From NCBI GenBank assembly GCA_937916135.1, contig CALFTQ010000071.1, forward strand, positions 1 through 37,798: DNA of 37,798 nucleotides, written 5' to 3'. The notes under the pieces were generated by a model. That model was not told the origin of the DNA, did no database searches, and worked only from the letters and a program-made list of their open reading frames with translations. Positions 23,535 to 30,424 of the stretch are shown here, in pieces. Source of the DNA: an uncultured Verrucomicrobiales bacterium. Lineage in GTDB: Bacteria; Verrucomicrobiota; Verrucomicrobiia; Verrucomicrobiales; Akkermansiaceae. The stretch's first letter is position 1. The number at the start of each line of letters is the position of its first letter. The translations under genes and the position numbers were made by a program.

Positions 23535-24617
23535 ATGAGCACGACTTCACTCAGTTTAAGGGAAGCAGATACTTTGTTCAGTCCGTTTATCTGCAGAAAA
23601 TTTGGTTTGGTTTCACGCCTGGTGCTGGCACCCTTACCTCGATTACTGGCTCAGAATGGTGTTCCTACTCCCGAAATGCTGCTTTACTACCGGCGCCGGG
23701 CAGAGCATCTGCTGGGATTGATTATAACAGAACCTGTTGCAATAGATGACCCTGCTTCTGCCGCCGATTCTGGTATGGCGCATTTCTATGGAGGAGCTGC
23801 ACTGCGTGCGTGGAAGAAGATATGTCGTGCGGTGCATGTTACCCCATGTCGTATCATACCTCAGCTTACGCATGTCGGGATGTTGCGTCCGGAGACGGGG
23901 GATTTTCCGCATCCTGATGCTTCTGCTATCGGCCCGAGTGGAATTGACCCCGCCACTCAGACAGAACGAGGTTTGCCGATGAGCAGAAGCCGCATACAGT
24001 CCGTTATCGCTGCTTTTGCTGAGGCGGCCGCTGTATCCCGCTTGCTTGGGTTTGATGGTGTGGAGATCAATGGCGCAAATGCTTGTCTTGTAGACCAGTT
24101 TTTACACAGTGAAACAAACCGCCGAAGTGATGAGTATGGTGGTGACCTGGTGGGCAGGGCGCGTTTTGCCTGTCAGATTGTGCATGCCGTCCGGAAAGCT
24201 GTCGGCCGCCATTATCCGATAGTTTTCCGGCTGTCTCATACGGGTGGCGGGATCTGGCAAAGGCCACTTGTTGAAAGCCCGGCAGAACTGGAGGCCTTGG
24301 TGCAACCGCTTTGCGATGCCGGCGTGGATGTGTTTTCCTGCGACGGCATAGGGCAAGCTGCTTTCCACGGCAGCGCGCTGAATTTCCCGGGCTGGGTCCG
24401 ATTGTTGTCGCGCCGTCCGGTCATCGCCAATGGGGGAATCGGCTTGCCGGGGCTGGGCGTGAATACGCTTCTGCGGCGACTCAGAGCGCGAGAATTTGAC
24501 TTGGTGGCAGTGGGCCGGTCCTTGTTGGCGGACGCGGCATGGGGGACTAAAGTGAAGATGGCCCGGGAGGATGATATCATCCCGTATACTCCTAAGGCGT
24601 GGTTGCACTTGTATTGA
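23535..24617 (+). CDS. NADH:flavin oxidoreductase, old yellow enzyme family
   Basis: FMN-binding TIM-barrel oxidoreductase of 360 residues. Family landmarks are LVLAPLPR near the N terminus, IIPQLTHVG (110-115), the substrate-site region GFDGVEINGANACLVDQFL and NRRSDEYGG after it, then ANGGIG and AVGRSLLAD for FMN phosphate binding. The substrate-binding pair normally read as HGA(N/H) is here N179-G-A-N182, so the first His is Asn. There is no C-terminal FeS/FAD extension, so it is the short, single-domain type. I used the ATG at 23535; a GTG at 23508 would add nine residues that do not look conserved. The substrate (enone, ester or other) is unknown. Confidence 0.83.
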   Translation: MSTTSLSLREADTLFSPFICRKFGLVSRLVLAPLPRLLAQNGVPTPEMLLYYRRRAEHLLGLIITEPVAIDDPASAADSGMAHFYGGAALRAWKKICRAVHVTPCRIIPQLTHVGMLRPETGDFPHPDASAIGPSGIDPATQTERGLPMSRSRIQSVIAAFAEAAAVSRLLGFDGVEINGANACLVDQFLHSETNRRSDEYGGDLVGRARFACQIVHAVRKAVGRHYPIVFRLSHTGGGIWQRPLVESPAELEALVQPLCDAGVDVFSCDGIGQAAFHGSALNFPGWVRLLSRRPVIANGGIGLPGLGVNTLLRRLRAREFDLVAVGRSLLADAAWGTKVKMAREDDIIPYTPKAWLHLY

Positions 24618-24618
24618 C

Positions 24619-24658
24619 AAAAAAGCGCGTTGCGTTCCGTGTGCCGGAATGCAACGCG
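24619..24658 (-). terminator. Rho-independent terminator of the merR operon
   Basis: Minus-strand hairpin with a 13-bp stem (24626-24638 with 24646-24658, one non-Watson-Crick pair) and 7-base loop, followed by six U residues. The plus-strand side lacks a U tract, though the hairpin could slow transcription from the convergent oxidoreductase gene. Confidence 0.9.
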
Positions 24659-24681
24659 ACCTGTCCTGAGCAGATAAGATT

Positions 24682-24822
24682 TCAGTTGTCCATGTTTTCG
24701 TAATGATCAATCATGGAATATATTTCCTTGACGTCACGGCGGGAGTTGCGGCCTATGATGAAAGCGGCAACGATAAGACAGATTGCACCACCTACAGGTG
24801 CCCATTTTGCGAGTTCTTTCAT
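24682..24822 (-). CDS. Small membrane protein of 46 residues, coupled to the MerR gene
   Basis: This ORF begins with MKELAKWAPVGGAICL and ends with YSMIDHYENMDN. Residues about 8-24 (APVGGAICLIVAAFIIG) form one likely membrane span, followed by a basic then acidic cytoplasmic-type tail (RNSRRDVKEIYSM). The ATG overlaps the stop of the upstream MerR-type gene as ATGA, and the operon terminator lies 23 bases after its stop, which together support real translation. I do not recognise a family. A role tied to the regulator or its signal is plausible but unproven. Confidence 0.75.
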   Translation of the reverse strand: MKELAKWAPVGGAICLIVAAFIIGRNSRRDVKEIYSMIDHYENMDN

Positions 24823-25364
24823 ATTTTCTTGTTAGATGTGGTATTGGTTTTGCGGAGCTTCTTTTTTACCTTGCAGAGCGCGAATTCTTCCGGGGGAGAT
24901 GCGGGTTCAAGCTTTCCGTCCTCGGTTTGCAGGAATGGGAAGTCGATTATGCCATCGCGGGTGATATAGGGGAATGCGGCTTCGGGGTCGGCTCCGTTCC
25001 GGAGCGCCTCCATAGCGTTCTTGCATCCTCCGATGAAGAAATCAGCCAGCTGGAGCCCTCGGTCAACGGCTTCCTTAAGCTTGACCAGCTGCTCGCGCGC
25101 ATTCAGCATCATTTCCAGACGCTGCGGCAGAGTTGCCACGCCCTCAATAGTTACATCCATGAACGCTTTGATCTGGGGGAGGGTCATTCCGGCCTGCTTC
25201 ATGCACAAAACACCCAGCAGGCACCCCATGCTGGCTTCACCATACACCCGGCGCCCGGATTCCGTGCGCTCCACATAGCGGAGCAATCCCTCCTTTTCAT
25301 AATAGCGAAGGGTGTGGATGGACAATCCGGTCTTTCGAGATAATGCCGAAATAGTATATTTCAT
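24819..25364 (-). CDS. MerR family transcriptional regulator
   Basis: DNA-binding regulator of 181 residues. The N-terminal MerR winged helix is clear (MKYTISALSRKTGLSIHTLRYYEKEGLL), followed by the coiled-coil dimer helix (about 85-115). The C-terminal part, FIGGCKNAMEALRNGADPEAAFPYITRDG, is not a known metal-binding signature, although C124 or so could sense redox or electrophiles as in AdhR-like members. The ATG at 25364 is used; the longer in-frame region upstream is not MerR-like. It diverges from nadE, with 186 bases between, and ends as ATGA into a small membrane protein gene. Confidence 0.88.
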   Translation of the reverse strand: MKYTISALSRKTGLSIHTLRYYEKEGLLRYVERTESGRRVYGEASMGCLLGVLCMKQAGMTLPQIKAFMDVTIEGVATLPQRLEMMLNAREQLVKLKEAVDRGLQLADFFIGGCKNAMEALRNGADPEAAFPYITRDGIIDFPFLQTEDGKLEPASPPEEFALCKVKKKLRKTNTTSNKKI

Positions 25365-25395
25365 AGCGCGAGGGAAAATCAGACAGAGACGCGGA

Positions 25396-25424
25396 ATTGT
25401 GCCACATCTCCAGAGACTGGTCAA
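25396..25424 (-). promoter_or_regulatory. Predicted merR promoter
   Basis: Minus-strand TTGACC (25419-25424), 17-base spacer and CACAAT (25396-25401). The spacer holds CCAG/CTGG inverted halves that could be part of a MerR operator. The predicted leader is about 25 bases. Confidence 0.4.
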
Positions 25425-25477
25425 GCTTAATGTGAGACGCATCATAGGCAAAATCGTTCAAATAAGTTTGTTTTTTT

Positions 25478-25489
25478 AGAATCGATTCT
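25478..25489. promoter_or_regulatory. Perfect palindrome between merR and nadE
   Basis: AGAATCGATTCT is a perfect 12-base palindrome, with a second near-palindrome (AATCCGGGATT, 25500-25510) just downstream and touching the nadE -35. Either could be an operator. Which regulator binds is unknown. Confidence 0.4.
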
Positions 25490-25508
25490 GATTACTCAGA
25501 ATCCGGGA

Positions 25509-25536
25509 TTGACATTCGGTTGTAATCTGGCAGAAT
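25509..25536 (+). promoter_or_regulatory. Predicted nadE promoter
   Basis: Consensus TTGACA (25509-25514), 16-base spacer and CAGAAT (25531-25536) predict a start near 25543, leaving about 8 bases before the ATG. Confidence 0.45.
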
Positions 25537-25550
25537 ATGTGCAGATTGCT

Positions 25551-27470
25551 ATGAGTACGTACGGATATTACCGTCTGGCAGCCGTGACACCGCGGGTGAA
25601 AGTAGCCGATATTGGCTACAATACGGAGGAGTTAATCAGATCAATGCGTCAGGCTGTGAAAGCCGGTGCACACGCAGTGCTTTTCCCCGAGTTGAGCCTG
25701 ACTGGGGCCAGCTGTGGGGATTTGTTCTTTCAGCCACATTTGCAGCAGGCTGCATTGCGCGCGCTTGCGCACTTTGCTGGTGAGACGGCACGATTGGATG
25801 CCGTGGCTGTTCTGACGTTGCCGCTGATGGTGGAGGAAGGCTTGTACAACGTGGCTGCGGTGGTGCAGGGCGGGCATGTGATGGGCCTGGTCCCCAAGAG
25901 CGTGCTGCCGAATTGCCGCGATGTCTACGAACGCCGTCAGTTCCGCCCAGCGTCTGATTTGCGGGTGAGTGAGGTCACGCTTCCCGGGTTCGGCGTGGTG
26001 CCGATTGGTACGGATTTAATATTTACGGATGAAGCCGATTTCACTTTTGGCGTTGAAGTGGCAGATGACCTGTGGAGTGTGATACCGCCCAGCAGCCAGC
26101 TGGCGCTGCAGGGGGCTCGCGTCATCTTCAATCCGGGCGCATCCGCAGCAGTAGCCGGGGGCTCTGAGTATTGCAGGAGCCTGGTGACTCAGCAGAGTGC
26201 CCGCTGCCTGGCTGCTTATGTATATAGCTCTGCCGGTGTGGGAGAAAGTACGCAGGATGCAGTATATGGAGGTCAGGCTCTCATAGCGGATAATGGCCGA
26301 CTGGCTGCTGAGAATCTGATGTTTAGTCGGGAAACGAGTATCATTTATGCTGATATAGATTTGCAGCGTCTCGGAGCTGCCCGCACCTCAGAAAGCTCAT
26401 ACAACGATTGCCGCCGGCAGGCGATGCTGCCTCCGGTGCGGCGTATCTCCCTGGGCAAGATTGCCACGCGTTGTGACCTGGCCTATGCCTGGTTACCCTC
26501 GCGTCCCTTCATCCCTGCCGGGCCTGTGCGAGAGTCGCGCTGCGAGGAGATTCTGAATATCCAGGCTGCCGCCCTTGCCAAGCGGATGGAGCATACCCGC
26601 GCCCGAACTCTGGTAATCGGTATTTCCGGCGGGCTGGATAGCACACTGGCGCTTCTGGTATGCGCCCGCGCCTGCCGCCTGCTGAATGCGCCGCTCAGCT
26701 CAATTCTAGCTGTCACCATGCCAGGATTCGGGACTACCGGCCGCACATACAACAACGCAGTGGCTATGATGAACCTGCTGGGAGTCACTCCCAGGGAGGT
26801 GGATATTAAGGAATCTTGCCTTTTGCAGTTCAAGGATCTGGATTTCGACCCCTCCCTGCGCACCAGTACCTATGAAAACGTGCAGGCACGCCAGCGTACT
26901 GCCATTCTCATGAACTTGGCCAACAAGACCGGCGGCATGGTGGTCGGCACTGGCGATTTGTCCGAAATTGCCCTCGGCTGGTCCACCTACAATGGCGACC
27001 ACATGAGTATGTATGCAGTCAACTGCTCGATTCCCAAAACTCTCATCCGCTGCCTGCTCACTTATGAGGCGGCTCATTGTGGCAACGAGGAGCTGGCCGC
27101 CACCATTCAGGATGTGATAGATACGCCAGTGAGCCCGGAACTGCTTCCACCCGCTGACGATGGCAGTATGGAGCAGAAGACTGAGGATATTCTCGGGCCG
27201 TATGATTTGCACGATTTCTTCCTCTACCACTTCATCAAGTATGCTGCGGAACCGACCAAACTGCGCGTGCTGGCTCAGGTGGCGTTTGCCGGTGAATATT
27301 CGGAAAAGCTCATCGGCAGCACGCTGGAAACCTTCCTGCGCCGCTTCTTCCAGCAGCAGTTCAAGCGCAGCTGTGTGCCGGATGGCCCGAAAGTAGGCAG
27401 TATCTCTCTTTCCCCGCGTGGAGATTGGCGTATGCCTACGGATGCCTGCGGCGAACTCTGGAAACCTTGA
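25551..27470 (+). CDS. nadE: NAD+ synthetase with fused, probably inactive glutaminase domain
   Basis: Last enzyme of NAD synthesis: it amidates deamido-NAD+ using ATP. The 639-residue protein has an N-terminal nitrilase-fold domain (about 1-290), which in this class releases ammonia from glutamine, and a C-terminal synthetase domain with the ATP loop SGGLDST and VGTGDLSEIALGWSTYNGD. In the nitrilase triad E47 (FPEL) and K116 (VPKSVLPN) are present, but the nucleophilic Cys of the usual E-I-C-E-D-L-W box is alanine: E169-V-A171-D-D-L-W. Glutamine hydrolysis is therefore unlikely, and the enzyme may depend on free ammonia. The change needs at least two base substitutions, so it is not a single read error. 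The ATG at 25551 is preferred; an upstream TTG forms the -35 element. Confidence 0.92.
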   Translation: MSTYGYYRLAAVTPRVKVADIGYNTEELIRSMRQAVKAGAHAVLFPELSLTGASCGDLFFQPHLQQAALRALAHFAGETARLDAVAVLTLPLMVEEGLYNVAAVVQGGHVMGLVPKSVLPNCRDVYERRQFRPASDLRVSEVTLPGFGVVPIGTDLIFTDEADFTFGVEVADDLWSVIPPSSQLALQGARVIFNPGASAAVAGGSEYCRSLVTQQSARCLAAYVYSSAGVGESTQDAVYGGQALIADNGRLAAENLMFSRETSIIYADIDLQRLGAARTSESSYNDCRRQAMLPPVRRISLGKIATRCDLAYAWLPSRPFIPAGPVRESRCEEILNIQAAALAKRMEHTRARTLVIGISGGLDSTLALLVCARACRLLNAPLSSILAVTMPGFGTTGRTYNNAVAMMNLLGVTPREVDIKESCLLQFKDLDFDPSLRTSTYENVQARQRTAILMNLANKTGGMVVGTGDLSEIALGWSTYNGDHMSMYAVNCSIPKTLIRCLLTYEAAHCGNEELAATIQDVIDTPVSPELLPPADDGSMEQKTEDILGPYDLHDFFLYHFIKYAAEPTKLRVLAQVAFAGEYSEKLIGSTLETFLRRFFQQQFKRSCVPDGPKVGSISLSPRGDWRMPTDACGELWKP

Positions 27471-27496
27471 CAAAACCACTCGAACTGTGCTATTTT
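27467..27496 (+). promoter_or_regulatory. Predicted leaderless promoter of the C_GCAxxG_C_C gene
   Basis: Consensus TTGACA (27467-27472, containing the nadE stop codon), 18-base spacer and TATTTT (27491-27496). The predicted start is 27503, the A of the ATG. Confidence 0.6.
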
Positions 27497-27502
27497 GAAG
27501 TC

Positions 27503-27826
27503 ATGAACCGAGTAGAACAAGCTCTTGCCACTTTTCGGCAGAAACCGCACATGTACAATTGCGCCCAGACGGTGTGTGCCGCATTCGGGCGTGAGGATCT
27601 GGTAGAGCCCATGGCAGCCTGTGGTGGAGGCCGTGCACCGGAGGGTACCTGTGGTGCCTTGTATGGGGCCATGCAGGTCATGCCGGAGAAATCAGCTGCT
27701 ATCCTGGCCGCGTTTGCGGCGGCAAACGGGGCCTCCACCTGCCGTGAAATCAAGGGCTGCAACCGTGTTCCCTGCCAGGAGTGCGTGCGCCGCGCCGCCA
27801 CCATTCTGGTGGAGCTGGGGCTGTAA
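27503..27826 (+). CDS. C_GCAxxG_C_C family cysteine-rich protein
   Basis: A 107-residue protein with the cysteine pattern of the C_GCAxxG_C_C family: YNCAQTVCAAFG near the N terminus, ACGGGRAPEGTCGALYGAM in the middle, then CREIKGCNRVPCQECV. Predicted helices surround the cysteines. The family is thought to be redox or metal related, but its function is not established to my knowledge. The ATG at 27503 is used because the promoter places the transcript start there. It is monocistronic, ending in a terminator. Confidence 0.82.
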   Translation: MNRVEQALATFRQKPHMYNCAQTVCAAFGREDLVEPMAACGGGRAPEGTCGALYGAMQVMPEKSAAILAAFAAANGASTCREIKGCNRVPCQECVRRAATILVELGL

Positions 27827-27850
27827 GAAGCAGATAGTTACATTCATCAG

Positions 27851-27888
27851 CAGGATGTGGAACGCAGTTACCACATCCTGTTTCTTGT
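27851..27888 (+). terminator. Rho-independent terminator
   Basis: A perfect 10-bp stem (27851-27860 with 27871-27880) and 10-base loop, followed by TTTCTTGT. It ends transcription after the C_GCAxxG_C_C gene and insulates the phage-type gene downstream. Confidence 0.85.
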
Positions 27889-27925
27889 TGCGTGCTTGCC
27901 CGGCGCATGATACATATGGCTGCGT

Positions 27926-30415
27926 ATGCAGGAAATCCCCATTGTGTCAGGTTTTACTTCCGGTGAGCTCACCCCGTGGTTATCATGCCGTTTCGATTTG
28001 CAGGCGTACCAGCGCGGTGCGGCAGAAATTACAAACTTCCGCATCCTGCCTTATGGCGGCATCCAGTTCCGCCCCGGCACGGCGTATCTGGGCACGTTGC
28101 AGTCGGGAGCAGTGAGATTGTTTCCCTTTCACTACGCAGAGGATGATGCGCTGATGCTGGAATTCCACCCCGGCGGCATGCATGTGTACAAGGATGGCTC
28201 ACTGCTGATTGCTGATGACGGCAGCCCCTTTACTCTGCTCACCCCCTGGACGAGTGCCGAGCAACTGGCGGCGCTTCACTTTAACCAAGTGAATGATGCG
28301 GTCTATGTCTGCTGTACGACTCATCCGCCAGTTGTTCTGTATCGATATAGTGATACTGCCTGGCGCTGTGTGGAACCGGAGTTCCACGTGGCTCCACGCG
28401 AGACTTATGCGCAACAGGAAGGACTGCTTTCTGTCATTTTTGAGCGTGGCGGGCTTTATGCCAGACTGAGTATTGAAGGTGGAGAATACAAGTTCAGCAG
28501 TGATTTGGCAAATGCCGATATTCTGCTGGCTGATGCATTTATCCCCGGGCGCACACTGTTTGCCAACCAGACACAGGCAACAAATACAAGCCAGGCCCCG
28601 GATATCAGCACTACTGCTGTGGCGAAGGACACCGCGTGGCACCAGACGGATGAATCTAGCTCCCTTCATTATTTCTACCGCTGCATCCGCCCGTATGAAC
28701 CGGCTGCATTCAATGGAAGTAAGAAACTCAGTGATTATCCCCATTATTTCCAGCCCGGGATTATGCGCCTGGATGAGAATCATGTACCATACGAGGTGGA
28801 GGGTGACTGGGAATTGTGCACTACGGGCACATGGAATGGCCACTGGGAGCTCTGGCGCAGCTATGATACGCCGGAGGATGAGCCGGATTTCCACCTGTGG
28901 AACTGGACTTGTATCAAGAACTTTTCTCAATCTGATTATGAGAACCGCCAGAACTGGGCCATCAGCGGTTCGGAGCCGCGGCCTTGCCGCATGGTGCTGG
29001 TGTGCCGCTGCAGCTCAGATGCTGCAGTACTGGGGGCTATGGTGCAGTTCCGAATTCTGGGAGGTAAACGCGAATACCGACTGCGTATCACATCTGTGGC
29101 AGATGAAACGCATGCCCGCGCCCGCGTGTTGCAGACTTTTCTTGGAAATCCAGTGAGTTTTTCAACGCACAGCTGGAGCATGGCCGCCATAGGTAAGCGC
29201 AATGGCTATCCTGCCTTTTCTGCTATGTTTCAGGGGCGTCTGTGGCTGGGGGGAATGCCTGGCTTACCGACCACTCTGCTGGCAAGCGCGATAGATGATT
29301 TCCAGAATTTCCGCATGGGTTCGAACGATGACGATGCCATGCACCTCAATATCATGGGCAGCGACCAGAGCCGCATCTGCTGGCTGTGCGCCACGCGCCA
29401 GTTGCTGGTGGGTACTTCAGACAGTGAGTGGGGAATTATTTCCGGTGCGGGAAATACGCTCACGCCTACTTCCATTGCTATCCGCAGGCAATCTTCCGTG
29501 GGGAGCGAAGGCTTGCCTGCACGCGCCGTAGAAAACACGGTGCTCTTTGTGCAGCGTGGTGGCAGGCGCATGCGAGAGATTGCCTACCGCCTGGAGTCTG
29601 ATGGTTTTTCAGCTACCGATATCAGCATGCTGGCAGAGCATCTCTTTGCTTCCGGGGTCCGGGATTGGTGCGTGCAGCGCGGTGCCAACTTCAACATCTG
29701 GGTGCTGATGTGCGATAATTCGCTTGCCGTGCTTACCATCAATCTGGAACAACAGGTAACCGCATGGCAGCGTGTAGTGTTCGAAGGTCGGCAGGTGCTG
29801 TCCATGGCTGCTTTGCAGAGCTCTGCAGGCATGGATGATGAAATGTGGTTTGCCATGAAGGTATTGAGCAGTGGTAAAGTCGTGCTGGAATGCATGCGCG
29901 CAGACTCCCCTCACCTGGATAGCATGGAGGAGGTGACGGCCCTGCGTCATATGGAGTTGAAATGCTCTTATCACCTGGCCGGAACGGAATTGCGCATCAT
30001 CGATGTGGAAACGGACGAGACGGTGCGCTGCTACGGGACGGCTGCCGGATTGCGAGCCCTTCCGACGGTGAAAGCCGGCCGGACTTACCGCGTGGGCATT
30101 CCGATAACTGCGCAGTTGAAGACTCTGCCGCTGGAGGGACCGAACAGTTTCAATTCCGTGCGCCAGTTCAGCCGGTTCAAATTGCGGATTCTGGACAGTG
30201 ACCCGGATTTTGAGTTCCGCAGCACGGCCAATGCGGATTGGGAACGCCTGGAACCTCATTATTATCCCGGCGTGAGCAACCCGTATACCGGCGCGCTGCG
30301 CCTGGCCCAGATGCCGGATGCCGCCGTGGGGCAAGCCCTGTGCATCCGCTACTACGGGCACCATGATTTCTGCCTCCTGTCCATTACGCAGGAAGTGGAT
30401 CACCACGGGAAATGA
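27926..30415 (+). CDS. Orphan phage tail (nozzle-type) structural protein
   Basis: An 829-residue protein with features of a phage tail protein family widespread in prophages, related in my reading to podovirus nozzle/tail-tube B proteins. The start FTSGELTPWLSCRFDLQAY...ITNFRILPYGGIQFRPGT is the family opening (AGELSP...GR.D...GG...RPGT). A later block, SEWGIISGAG...LTPTSIAIRRQSSVGSEG and LFVQRGGRRMREIAYRLESDGF, is equally typical. No terminase, portal, capsid or other tail gene is nearby; neighbours are bacterial. The ORF is full length and undamaged, which argues against simple decay. A weak promoter (TTGCGT 27888-27893, TACATA 27911-27916) precedes it. It could be a phage remnant, part of a domesticated particle, or a gene whose partners lie elsewhere. 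Confidence 0.7.
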   Translation: MQEIPIVSGFTSGELTPWLSCRFDLQAYQRGAAEITNFRILPYGGIQFRPGTAYLGTLQSGAVRLFPFHYAEDDALMLEFHPGGMHVYKDGSLLIADDGSPFTLLTPWTSAEQLAALHFNQVNDAVYVCCTTHPPVVLYRYSDTAWRCVEPEFHVAPRETYAQQEGLLSVIFERGGLYARLSIEGGEYKFSSDLANADILLADAFIPGRTLFANQTQATNTSQAPDISTTAVAKDTAWHQTDESSSLHYFYRCIRPYEPAAFNGSKKLSDYPHYFQPGIMRLDENHVPYEVEGDWELCTTGTWNGHWELWRSYDTPEDEPDFHLWNWTCIKNFSQSDYENRQNWAISGSEPRPCRMVLVCRCSSDAAVLGAMVQFRILGGKREYRLRITSVADETHARARVLQTFLGNPVSFSTHSWSMAAIGKRNGYPAFSAMFQGRLWLGGMPGLPTTLLASAIDDFQNFRMGSNDDDAMHLNIMGSDQSRICWLCATRQLLVGTSDSEWGIISGAGNTLTPTSIAIRRQSSVGSEGLPARAVENTVLFVQRGGRRMREIAYRLESDGFSATDISMLAEHLFASGVRDWCVQRGANFNIWVLMCDNSLAVLTINLEQQVTAWQRVVFEGRQVLSMAALQSSAGMDDEMWFAMKVLSSGKVVLECMRADSPHLDSMEEVTALRHMELKCSYHLAGTELRIIDVETDETVRCYGTAAGLRALPTVKAGRTYRVGIPITAQLKTLPLEGPNSFNSVRQFSRFKLRILDSDPDFEFRSTANADWERLEPHYYPGVSNPYTGALRLAQMPDAAVGQALCIRYYGHHDFCLLSITQEVDHHGK

Positions 30416-30424
30416 GCGCGTCTC

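Noticed and set aside
18240..30415. One prophage running from the recombinase to the tail-type gene
   Set aside because: The interval contains lpxD, skp, nadE and other bacterial genes and no other phage gene.
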